From: Lachnospiraceae bacterium
GTDB lineage: Bacteria > Bacillota > Clostridia > Lachnospirales > Lachnospiraceae
Assembly: GCA_022773965.1 (NCBI GenBank)
Contig: JALFNQ010000251.1
Span: forward strand, 1 to 36,673
Direction: 5' to 3'
DNA length: 36,673 bases
Position 1 is the first letter of the stretch. Each line of letters starts with the position of its first letter. Below the pieces are notes generated by a model, which worked only from the letters and a program-made list of their open reading frames with translations, made no database searches and was not told the DNA's origin. Position numbers and translations under genes: made by a program. Positions 7,248 through 14,617 of the stretch are shown piece by piece.

Positions 7248-9036
7248 GGTCTGCACCTCCAATCGCTCCCACCGGGCAGATCTGTGCGCACAATCCGCAG
7301 CCGGTGCAAAGTGTCTCGTCTACTGCCACCTTGCCATCCCGGATGATCAGTGCTGGGCAGCCGATCTCGCGGATGCATTTTTTACAGCCGATGCATTTTT
7401 CTGTAATCTCTACCTTGCCTACAGGCTTTGTGATCGCCACGCAGGGGGACTTGAAAATGATCGCCTTCACACCGGGCAGTTCCGCACATTTCTGCACTGC
7501 TGCCACAGCCACATTCAAATCTAACGGGTTCACCGTCAGGATCTTTGTCACACCCATGCCCTCTAGGATCTTTTCAATGCTCACTTTATCGACTACATTT
7601 CCCATCATGTTGCGTCCGGTGCCCGGATGCGGCTGATGTCCGGTCATCGCAGTCGTTGAGTTGTCCAGCACACATAAAACCATATTTGCCTCATTATACA
7701 ATGCATTTACCACGCCCGTCATGCCTGATGCAAAAAACGTAGAATCACCGACAAATGCAAAGCATGTCGCATCCTGATCCATCCAGTGTAAGCCCTGCGC
7801 CATCGTAATGCCTGCTCCCATGCAGAGGCACGTATCCACCATGTCAAGCGGCATCGCATTTCCGAGTGTATAGCAGCCGATATCTCCGCAAAAATAGCTC
7901 TTTTTTCCCGCCATCGCACGTTTTACTGCATAAAAGCTTGCGCGGTGCGGACATCCTGCGCACAACACCGGCGGTCTCACCGGAAGCTCCGGACGGTCAG
8001 ACACATCGATTCCCGCCTGTGCCGGTTCCTCTCCTAAAAACGCACCGATGATCTTCGCTGCTGACTCCGCTGAATTCTCACCACTTGTGGGAACATGTCC
8101 GGTCAGCTTGCCGTATACTTTCACAGACAAGCCATGCGCTCCGATGCATTTGAGCAGTGCAGACTCAATATAAGGGCTCAGCTCCTCAAAGCAGAGCACC
8201 TCCTCCACGCCATCCAGTGCGCGCAGCACAAAATCTTCCGGGAACGGATATGCAGTTGCAAGCTTCACAAAACGTACCTCAGGATGATTTTTTAAATATT
8301 CTTTTGCATAAGCATAGCTCACACCGGAAGCAAATACACATTTTTTACCGTTTCCGATGATCTGATTATAGCGGTATCCGGAAAAATCCGCACCGATCTT
8401 CGGGTTTCTCTGCTCCATTTTTGCATGGTTCTGGAAGGAAAGTCTGGGGAAGATCACCCACTTTTTAGAGTCCTTTACAAAGCCCTCATACGCCTTCGGA
8501 GCGGTCTGCTCCGGTGTCTTAATGGACGCATAGGCATGGCAGACTCTGGTGGTCGGGCGAAACAGCACCGGTGTCTGATATTTTTCAGAATAGTCAAAAG
8601 CATCCTGAATCATCTCATATGCCTCCTCCGGCGATGTCGGATCAAATACTGGAATCCGGGCAAACTCCGCGAACATGCGCGTATCCTGCTCTGTCTGTGA
8701 AGAGATCGGGCCGGGATCATCCGCTGACACAACAACCATTCCGCCTTTCACACCCACATAGGCCAGCGACATGAGTGCATCCGCTGCCACATTCAGTCCC
8801 ATCTGCTTCATTGTCACAAGCGTGCGCGCCCCGCAGTAAGCTGCGCTGGCAGCTACTTCCATGGCGGCCTTCTCATTTACGGACCACTCAATATGTATTT
8901 CACCATTTTTATATTTTGCAATGTTTTCAATTATCTCGGACGATGGCGTGCCCGGATAACCGGCCACCAGGTTGACACCTGCAGCCAGCGCACCCAGCGC
9001 AATCGCGCCATTGCCCATCACGTATTCTTTTCTCAT
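7240..9036 (-). CDS. iorA: Indolepyruvate:ferredoxin oxidoreductase, alpha subunit
   Basis: The 598-residue subunit starts at the ATG at 9036 with AAGGAG (9044-9049) 7 bases upstream; the longer frame to 9099 overlaps the promoter and is not used. The N-terminal pyrimidine-binding part contains GYPGTPSSEIIENI. The thiamine pyrophosphate-binding part holds CAGCPHRASF, GDIGCYTLG and GDSTFFASGMTGVVNALY. The C-terminus (about 540-595) has two ferredoxin-type 4Fe-4S motifs, CIGCKKCIREIGCP and CTGCGLCAQICP. It is the catalytic subunit for aryl-pyruvate oxidation coupled to ferredoxin reduction in the cytoplasm. It heads the operon with iorB and paaK and has its own promoter at 9102-9130. Confidence 0.95.
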   Translation of the reverse strand: MRKEYVMGNGAIALGALAAGVNLVAGYPGTPSSEIIENIAKYKNGEIHIEWSVNEKAAMEVAASAAYCGARTLVTMKQMGLNVAADALMSLAYVGVKGGMVVVSADDPGPISSQTEQDTRMFAEFARIPVFDPTSPEEAYEMIQDAFDYSEKYQTPVLFRPTTRVCHAYASIKTPEQTAPKAYEGFVKDSKKWVIFPRLSFQNHAKMEQRNPKIGADFSGYRYNQIIGNGKKCVFASGVSYAYAKEYLKNHPEVRFVKLATAYPFPEDFVLRALDGVEEVLCFEELSPYIESALLKCIGAHGLSVKVYGKLTGHVPTSGENSAESAAKIIGAFLGEEPAQAGIDVSDRPELPVRPPVLCAGCPHRASFYAVKRAMAGKKSYFCGDIGCYTLGNAMPLDMVDTCLCMGAGITMAQGLHWMDQDATCFAFVGDSTFFASGMTGVVNALYNEANMVLCVLDNSTTAMTGHQPHPGTGRNMMGNVVDKVSIEKILEGMGVTKILTVNPLDLNVAVAAVQKCAELPGVKAIIFKSPCVAITKPVGKVEITEKCIGCKKCIREIGCPALIIRDGKVAVDETLCTGCGLCAQICPVGAIGGADHE

Positions 9037-9101
9037 TTGTTTTCTCCTTGTTATGTCCTGCTTCGCCGTAATTCTGGCGAAATGAAAACAGAATCGCAAG
9101 T

Positions 9102-9130
9102 ATTATAGCACATCTACAGTTTCCTTTAAA
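9102..9130 (-). promoter_or_regulatory. Sigma-A promoter of iorA-iorB-paaK
   Basis: On the minus strand the -10 is TATAAT (9102-9107) preceded by TGC (extended -10), with TTTAAA (9125-9130) at a 17-base spacing as the -35. The leader contains a small hairpin TTCGCC/GGCGAA before the ribosome binding site. The inverted repeat flanking the recombinase gene ends only 32 bases upstream. Confidence 0.75.
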
Positions 9131-9161
9131 TCCCTTTTCATACAAAAAATCCTCACCATTT

Positions 9162-9175
9162 TATCAGCGTAAGCA
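9162..9175 (+). repeat. Inverted repeat, left arm, flanking the recombinase gene
   Basis: TATCAGCGTAAGCA here is the exact reverse complement of the 14 bases at 10139-10152. The two arms bracket the recombinase gene. This is the layout of inversion sites for a tyrosine recombinase. Confidence 0.8.
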
Positions 9176-9189
9176 TTTTTGTCACTCTT

Positions 9190-10116
9190 TTATAATCCGG
9201 ATAATGTCCTCATTACCAAGTCTACATCTTTATTTTCCAATTCCTGAATAATATGTAAATATGTCTTCTGTGTCGTAGTCATACTTGCATGACCGAGTCT
9301 TCTTGCAACACTGGCAATTGACACCCCTGCAAAAAACAGCAGAGACGCATGGGTATGACGAAGTCCATGGATCGAGATCACCGAGATTCCACATTCCTTG
9401 CAATGTCTTGTAAGAACATCATTAACGGTAGAATTATATATCTTTTCTTGCCCTACAAAAATTGGCTCATCCTCCGGCAAACTCTTTATTAATTCCGAGA
9501 ATTTCACAACAATCTGCCAATCGATCTGGATTTTTCTGACAGAGGACTTATTCTTTGTAGGCAAAAATCCACCTTCTCCCTTATAATCCCATGTCTTACT
9601 AACAGACAGTGTCTGCCTTGCAAAGTCAAAATCTGCCGGTGTGATCGCAAGCGCTTCCGAAAAACGCATACCGGTTTTCGCCACTAAGAGAATAAACCAG
9701 TCCCAGTTTGGATCTTCCTTTAAATCAAGATGTGCAATCAATGTATGCAGTTCAAACTGATTGAGATACTTAATTTTCTTAACTTTTGGCGTTTTTCCTT
9801 TAATGATCGCTTTTCTGGTCGGATCTCTTTCTAATAGGCCTTCATCCACCGCATCCAGAATTGCGCCCTTCAGCTGATGATGAAAATCAAGTGTCGTCTG
9901 TCTCTCATGTTCTCTAGCGTAGTCATTTAAGAGCTGCTGATACGCAGTTCTTGTCAATTCGGAAATCTTGAGGTCCGGAACAAGTTTTTCCACCCACTTT
10001 TGAGTCATTCGGTATTTTGCCATAGTCGCTTCTCTTATGGCATCCTTTTTATACACTTCAATCCACTGCCTGTAATAATTGCAAAAAAGGTCTGTACTAT
10101 TCATATCACTTAACAT
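9190..10116 (-). CDS. Tyrosine recombinase / site-specific integrase
   Basis: The 308-residue protein has a SAM-like N-terminal core-binding domain (about 1-110) and a C-terminal catalytic domain. The active-site residues of tyrosine recombinases are visible: Arg in KTGMRFSEAL, a lysine in the TKNKSS segment, HGLRHTHAS (His-x-x-Arg), the second His in RRLGHASMTTT and the nucleophile Tyr in TQKTYLHI. The start at 10116 has GGAGGT 6 bases upstream. It lies at the end of an R-M-like gene group, where related recombinases invert hsdS segments to vary specificity. An exact 14-base inverted repeat flanks the gene at 9162-9175 and 10139-10152. No excision genes or phage genes are seen, so a local invertase is more likely than a prophage integrase. 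Confidence 0.92.
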   Translation of the reverse strand: MLSDMNSTDLFCNYYRQWIEVYKKDAIREATMAKYRMTQKWVEKLVPDLKISELTRTAYQQLLNDYAREHERQTTLDFHHQLKGAILDAVDEGLLERDPTRKAIIKGKTPKVKKIKYLNQFELHTLIAHLDLKEDPNWDWFILLVAKTGMRFSEALAITPADFDFARQTLSVSKTWDYKGEGGFLPTKNKSSVRKIQIDWQIVVKFSELIKSLPEDEPIFVGQEKIYNSTVNDVLTRHCKECGISVISIHGLRHTHASLLFFAGVSIASVARRLGHASMTTTQKTYLHIIQELENKDVDLVMRTLSGL

Positions 10117-10138
10117 AAGCTACCTCCATTTCTTGTGC

Positions 10139-10152
10139 TGCTTACGCTGATA
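10139..10152 (-). repeat. Inverted repeat, right arm, flanking the recombinase gene
   Basis: TGCTTACGCTGATA is the exact complement of the left arm at 9162-9175. It lies 23 bases upstream of the recombinase start codon, between that gene and the HsdR-tail-like ORF, so recombination between the arms would flip the whole recombinase gene. Confidence 0.8.
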
Positions 10153-10187
10153 TGAACAGTACAGATTTTTACTCCAATATGATTTAA

Positions 10188-10622
10188 TTAGTTATCCACA
10201 AGCGGTTTGATTTCCTCATCCAGAATCTTTCGTAACTCAGTAAGCATCATTGTAAAATATTTAAATTTGGGAATCGCCCGCTCCTGCGCTTCCTTATATC
10301 CAGAAAAATCTGCGGTTATCTTGATGGCATTTTCATTCGGAATTTCCCCATTCCGATAATGGGTCGCCGCATACATGACATCATCCTTTGAAACATACCA
10401 TGTGAGACAAAATTTCGAAACAACCTTTTCAATGCATTCACGTTTCATATTCTCAACAATATTAAGAATCGACTGCCCCTTATACTTGTCCTCATCCTGC
10501 TCAATCTCACAAATCAATGTAGACATAATATCTGCCACCTTAGGATTTTCTTTTCCCAGTTCTTCCACATACTGCTTCACTTCTTCCAGCTGTTTCTGTC
10601 GCTGTTCCCAAGCTCTAGTCAC
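10188..10622 (-). CDS. Short protein resembling the C-terminal tail of a type I restriction HsdR subunit
   Basis: The 144-residue frame starts with GTG at 10622, with AAGGAT just upstream. It is largely helical and charged, beginning TRAWEQRQKQLEEVKQYVEE and ending with FKYFTMMLTELRKILDEEIK. The middle (CIEKVVSKFCLTWYVSKDDV, HYRNGEIPNENAIK) resembles the helical C-terminal region of HsdR subunits as I remember them. None of the HsdR nuclease or helicase motifs is present, so it cannot be a full restriction subunit. It is read in the same frame as the ATPase gene upstream, with one TAA at 10635-10637 and four codons between. It may be a remnant left by deletion of hsdR or a small stand-alone partner. 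The family link is from recollection and is moderately uncertain. Confidence 0.5.
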   Translation of the reverse strand: MTRAWEQRQKQLEEVKQYVEELGKENPKVADIMSTLICEIEQDEDKYKGQSILNIVENMKRECIEKVVSKFCLTWYVSKDDVMYAATHYRNGEIPNENAIKITADFSGYKEAQERAIPKFKYFTMMLTELRKILDEEIKPLVDN

Positions 10623-10634
10623 TACATCATCCTT

Positions 10635-11597
10635 TTACAACAACTGATCTGGGATCTCCTGTAAGATCTTCCCTTGAATCTTTTGATTTTTGTACGATTC
10701 ATTAAGTTTACTTTTTGAATACCTTAAATATGTATCCTTTGTTTTATCAACCAATAATGCTGTAAAAAAACGTTCCCAGCTCATGTAGTCCCGGCTTTCA
10801 ATAAAATCACTTGGATGTTCCAAAATCTCTGCAACAGTATTGTCCCTTATCACATCGGCCTTTAAAATCAACCATTCAAATGACTCTGGTAAATAAATCG
10901 CCATACGATCTGACATATTTATTTTTTTCATAACCTTGTCCATCTCAGATCCAAAAGCTGCGCCATCAGCTATTACGAGAAGCCTTTTATTCTCGTGCTC
11001 TTTTAACAGTTTATAAATATTTGATTTTCCACCCGCACTTATTACTCTCCAAGATCTGCCTTCGGCTATAGATTCAAAAAAATCACATCCTGCATTCGAA
11101 TCCTCAACCAAAACTACATCCGCTTGGAACGAAACACTATTTTTCACATCTCCATATATCCGATAAAATTCCTGATACGTCTGCTGCAATGTTCCATACT
11201 TACCGGAATTTTTTATTCCATATATTTCTTCTACACTGTAAGGCAAATTTGGCAGTCCTTCACGGGTAACAATCACATAATAATTATCTGACTGTTTAAT
11301 TGCAGTCGAAAATTCATCTGTGGTAATAAATTTATTTCCTTCATCTATGAATACAAGCGAATCATGAATGTTCTCCAACAATACTTTCCATTGACGCCCT
11401 TCCAATACAACACATGTTTTCTGACACGTCAATGTAATACCACTTTGCTCACCATTTTGATCATATTCACGAATCATATCAACCAAAGTTGTTTTTCCTG
11501 TTGCGCTATCACCTTTAATGATTGTAATATTTCGTCGAATCTCAAACTGATATTGGAGAACATTATTTTTTACTGTAACTGAATATGTCCCTTTCAA
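10635..11597 (-). CDS. P-loop ATPase with possible TOPRIM-like C-terminal half
   Basis: The 320-residue protein starts with TTG at 11597, with GGAGG 8 bases upstream overlapping the stop of the DUF4869 gene. Residues 23-37 hold a strand then Walker A (ITIIKGDSATGKTT), and LVFIDEGN at 81-88 is Walker B. After about residue 130 the fold changes: VVLVEDSNAGCDFFES (161-175), VISAGGKSNIYKLL, and LLVIADGAAFGSEMD (206-220) suggest the Glu and Asp motifs of a TOPRIM-like domain, as in OLD-type ATPase nucleases. That second assignment is an inference. Similar proteins occur beside DUF4869 genes in other clostridia, by recollection, with no known function. It forms a tight operon with DUF4869 and hsdM. 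A defence or DNA-processing role is a hypothesis. Confidence 0.6.
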   Translation of the reverse strand: MKGTYSVTVKNNVLQYQFEIRRNITIIKGDSATGKTTLVDMIREYDQNGEQSGITLTCQKTCVVLEGRQWKVLLENIHDSLVFIDEGNKFITTDEFSTAIKQSDNYYVIVTREGLPNLPYSVEEIYGIKNSGKYGTLQQTYQEFYRIYGDVKNSVSFQADVVLVEDSNAGCDFFESIAEGRSWRVISAGGKSNIYKLLKEHENKRLLVIADGAAFGSEMDKVMKKINMSDRMAIYLPESFEWLILKADVIRDNTVAEILEHPSDFIESRDYMSWERFFTALLVDKTKDTYLRYSKSKLNESYKNQKIQGKILQEIPDQLL

Positions 11598-11609
11598 AAC
11601 GATTCCCTC

Positions 11610-12047
11610 CTAGATCATTTCCCCTGCAATATCAATCAATTCCTTCATGCTCCGAACAATCTGATGTGTATTCTGTATTTCTATCTCAAACTCACCGTTC
11701 CCAAAATCCATCAGATGACGCAAATTTATAACTATATCATCACTAGTACCCAGCTTTAACAGCCATTTTGCACAATTATCCCCACAAGTCGATGCATTAA
11801 ATATTTTAGATCTGTCTTTATAAATCAAAATCAATGTTTTCACTCCACCTGACAATTCTTTGGGAGAAATAGCACCAAGCACAGGACTTTCTATTAAGTG
11901 AGGACCAATTACAACAGATTTGTCCACATCCTTTATCATCTCCACAGACAATTCATCTGTTATCCACTCATCTTGATAAGTGTTTTTAAAATATACGGAT
12001 GTATTATAGATTGCATCTTCACAATCTCCAAATATAATCTTTAACAT
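11610..12047 (-). CDS. DUF4869 family protein
   Basis: The 145-residue protein begins MLKIIFGDCEDAIYNTSVYF and contains VIGPHLIESPVLGAISPKELSGG and NASTCGDNCAKWLLKLG, a pattern I recognise as the DUF4869 family. The start at 12047 has GGGAGG 5 bases upstream. No catalytic motif is obvious; CGDNCAKW carries two conserved-looking cysteines, and the ISPKELSGGVKTLILIY region is strand-rich. It lies 15 bases behind hsdM and 12 bases ahead of the P-loop ATPase, so the three are one transcription unit. The steady pairing with the ATPase suggests that they act together. Function is unknown. Confidence 0.7.
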   Translation of the reverse strand: MLKIIFGDCEDAIYNTSVYFKNTYQDEWITDELSVEMIKDVDKSVVIGPHLIESPVLGAISPKELSGGVKTLILIYKDRSKIFNASTCGDNCAKWLLKLGTSDDIVINLRHLMDFGNGEFEIEIQNTHQIVRSMKELIDIAGEMI

Positions 12048-12062
12048 GATGACCTCCCATTG

Positions 12063-13655
12063 TTATACAAACATGTTCTGCAACATAAATTTCTTGATAT
12101 TTTGCAATTCCTCGCACTTGCGCTGGTGAAGAAGTGAAAGGAATTCGCCCTGCGTTTTTTCTAACTCCTCGTCTGTACGAGCCATACTTGTTAAAAGGTC
12201 GTCCAAGTCTATTTCTTCTTCCTGTTCGAAGTTGTCCACATATCTTGGAATATTCAAATTGAAATCATTCTTCTCGATATCCTCAAAACTGGCAAGGTAA
12301 GATTCCTTTTCAACAGTTTCCCTCTTGGTGTAAAGATCCAAAACAGCATCTATATGCTCATCAGTCATAGCATTTTGTTTTTTGCCTTTTACATACTTCT
12401 GCGAAGCATCTATAAAAAGGACATCCCGACCCTCTCTGTGCTTTTTCAAGACCAGAATACAGGTGGGAATCGAAGTATTATAAAACAGGTTTGCAGGCAA
12501 ACCGATGACTGCATAAATATTGCCCGAACGAAGTAACTTTTCTCTAATCTTTCCTTCTGCTGCACCGCGGAATAACACGCCATGAGGTAATACGATTGCC
12601 ATTGTTCCGTTACTCTTTAAATGATACAGTCCATGAAGCAAAAATGCATAGTCCGCCTTTGATTTTGGTGCCAACACTCCATAATCGCTAAATCTCTCAT
12701 CCTGTAAAAATCCTGCGGCTGCGCTCCATTTTGCAGAGTAGGGTGGATTCATAAGCACCATGTTAAAGTCAGTTTCTTCATCGGTGGGCCAGTCTTCATC
12801 CAGAGTGTCTCCATTGCGAAGCATCTGATTTTCCGGATCGATCCCATGTAAAAACATGTTCATCCGGGCAAGATTGTATGTAGATGTATTCAACTCCTGA
12901 CCATAGTATTTAATGTAGTTTGGTTCTTTTGCGTATTTCTTGGCATTTAGCAGTAACGAGCCGGAACCCATACAAGGATCATATACCGACAATCCTTGCT
13001 TTTCTTCCTGTCCTGCAATCGCAATTTTTGTTAATATCTTTGACACAGCCTGTGGTGTGTAGAATTCTCCTGCCTTTTTACCTGTCTCTGAAGCAAACTG
13101 CCCAATCAAATATTCATACGCATTTCCCAATATCTCTGCATCTGAGTGGAGCAAGTCGGCCTTATCAATTTCTTTGATCAAATTGGAGATCGTGTCGCTC
13201 TGCTTCTGGTCTCCGTTTCCTAAACGGTTGGAATACAAATCAATATCAGTAAAAAGATCTACAAACAAGGGATCACTCTGCTCAATATTGTTAAACGCTT
13301 TCTGCAACTGTTCCCGATTAAATGAATTGTTTCGCGCAGCATCTGCAAAACATGTATATGTAAGCTCCGGTTCAATCACATAATGACACGTTGATTTGAT
13401 CTGTTTTTTCAGTTCCTCCGCGCTTTCATCTGCAAGTGCTTCTTTATATGCATCCAACGCTACTTTCAGGGTCTCAGGCTTTTCATCATAGAGCAAATCA
13501 TAAACCTTGATCAAAAATGAATCTGAAAGGTATTTGTAAAACACTATTCCCAGCAAATAATCTTTATATTCATTTGCATCCATTTTTGAGCGGAGAATAT
13601 CTGCTCCACTCCACAATACACTTATCAAATCCTTGCTGTTCTCTGATTCTGCCAT
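12063..13655 (-). CDS. hsdM: Type I restriction-modification HsdM, with an HsdS-like C-terminal tail
   Basis: The 530-residue protein starts at the ATG at 13655 with GAGGAG just upstream. It has the N-terminal helical HsdM domain (LISVLWSGADILRSKMDANEYKDYLL-type), then the methyltransferase core with DPCMGSGSLL (about 226) and catalytic MNPPYS (about 302). It would methylate adenine at N6 when joined by HsdS. The last residues, after EKTQGEFLSLL, read HQRKCEELQNIKKFMLQNMF; this resembles the end of HsdS, which usually closes with LHQRK...KK..L..MF. The gene thus seems fused to the last 20 or so codons of a lost hsdS. No target-recognition domains and no complete hsdR are in the window. Without HsdS the methyltransferase should lack specificity. 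Confidence 0.88.
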   Translation of the reverse strand: MAESENSKDLISVLWSGADILRSKMDANEYKDYLLGIVFYKYLSDSFLIKVYDLLYDEKPETLKVALDAYKEALADESAEELKKQIKSTCHYVIEPELTYTCFADAARNNSFNREQLQKAFNNIEQSDPLFVDLFTDIDLYSNRLGNGDQKQSDTISNLIKEIDKADLLHSDAEILGNAYEYLIGQFASETGKKAGEFYTPQAVSKILTKIAIAGQEEKQGLSVYDPCMGSGSLLLNAKKYAKEPNYIKYYGQELNTSTYNLARMNMFLHGIDPENQMLRNGDTLDEDWPTDEETDFNMVLMNPPYSAKWSAAAGFLQDERFSDYGVLAPKSKADYAFLLHGLYHLKSNGTMAIVLPHGVLFRGAAEGKIREKLLRSGNIYAVIGLPANLFYNTSIPTCILVLKKHREGRDVLFIDASQKYVKGKKQNAMTDEHIDAVLDLYTKRETVEKESYLASFEDIEKNDFNLNIPRYVDNFEQEEEIDLDDLLTSMARTDEELEKTQGEFLSLLHQRKCEELQNIKKFMLQNMFV

Positions 13656-13705
13656 CTTTTTTCTCCTCTTGATCTTCGTTTTAATAAATCCAGTCATCTT
13701 GTTTC

Positions 13706-13735
13706 ATTGTATGCCACCTATGCAATTCAAGTCAA
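13706..13735 (-). promoter_or_regulatory. Promoter of the hsdM gene group
   Basis: On the minus strand TTGACT (13730-13735) and TACAAT (13706-13711) are 18 bases apart, about 50 bases ahead of the hsdM start. It would drive hsdM, DUF4869, the ATPase and possibly the HsdR-tail ORF. Confidence 0.65.
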
Positions 13736-13758
13736 TATTATCCTGACTTCTTCTCATA

Positions 13759-13800
13759 CAAAAAGGCTACACAGCCGGATCTGCTCCGGGCCATGCAGCC
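13759..13800 (-). terminator. Terminator behind the broken AAA-ATPase/PD-(D/E)XK gene
   Basis: On the minus strand GGCTGCATG...TGTGTAGCC forms a stem with an inner CCGGA/TCCGG pair, followed by TTTTTG. Its sequence is similar to the hairpin at 14572-14605. Confidence 0.7.
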
Positions 13801-13856
13801 ATTTCCTCATGTTATTCAGATTTACCTTACTATCTTTCAGAGAAAAACAATGCATA

Positions 13857-14514
13857 TTATTTCTGCATTTTCTCAATCACACATGTATGTTTCTTTGTCT
13901 TTTTATCATAATTGATTCCCACAAGCAGAAGATTTCCACTATATTCTTTTAGACTGTCTACATAATGCCTGTCTTTAATCTGTTCAATAGCTCCTGCTGC
14001 TGAATGATCACATTTTAGTTCTATGACCATTGCAGGCTTTTCTGAATTTCTTTTTGGTAAATAGACAATATCCGCAAACCCTTTTCCGCTTGGAAATTCC
14101 CGAATTCTTGTATAATCCTTCATTGCATTATAATATGACAACGCAATTACACAGCTCAAAGAATTTTCATCATTATAAGTCAAAATTGAAGTATTTTCTG
14201 TATGCGTTTCATCAAGTATTTCTGCAACCGAAGCTGAATCGCCTTCCCAAGTTGCCTGAAGCAAACGATCCGATTGTTTTAATGCCACGATCACATCCTT
14301 CCATCGGTCACCTTCAATGGCATTTTCGAATTCACCACGGATCTCTGTATTCGGGATCTGTACAGAAGAAGTTGATTTGTCAAATGCCAGATACCCCAGA
14401 TGGATCAACAACGTCAGTATTGGTATATTTTAACAATCCAGTCTTGTCCACATATATTTCTGACCGGACAGCTTCTGCAAACAGTTCGTTGCCCGGATTC
14501 AAATAAATACCCAT
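13857..14514 (-). pseudogene. AAA-ATPase-like / PD-(D/E)XK nuclease protein with internal deletion and frameshift
   Basis: The ATG at 14514 opens a frame MGIYLNPGNELFAEAVRSEI continuing with YVDKTGLLKYTN, the usual beginning of the AAA-ATPase_like (DUF1703-type) proteins that are about 500-560 residues long. That frame stops after about 50 codons. In another frame, starting near 14430, the usual C-terminal part appears: ILTLLIHLGYLAFDK, then the PD-(D/E)XK-like nuclease segment FADIVYLPKR...AMVIELKCD. The central part carrying the P-loop ATPase is missing, about 300 residues. It is therefore a relic. A C-terminal fragment starting from TTG at 14411 could still be translated, but no ribosome binding site supports it. 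These proteins are common, often multicopy, in gut clostridia and Bacteroidetes; their role is unsettled. Confidence 0.8.
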
Positions 14515-14571
14515 CTGTAACACCTCTTCCTGCTTTTTGCTTCTAAATTAGTGCTTTCGTAACTATGAAAA

Positions 14572-14605
14572 CTGCACAGCCGGATCCTCTCCTGACTGTG
14601 CAGTC
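14572..14605 (-). terminator. Terminator behind the EAL-domain gene
   Basis: CTGCACAG and CTGTGCAG pair perfectly around a 18-base loop with an inner GGA/TCC pair; the minus strand continues TTTTC. It lies 12 bases beyond the stop of the gene at 14618. It shares CACAGCCGGATC with the hairpin at 13767-13800. Confidence 0.7.
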
Positions 14606-14617
14606 CTGTGATATTTT

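Noticed and set aside
9190-14514. Prophage or integrative conjugative element
   Set aside because: No structural, replication, relaxase or coupling genes are present. The content is R-M-like genes plus one recombinase.
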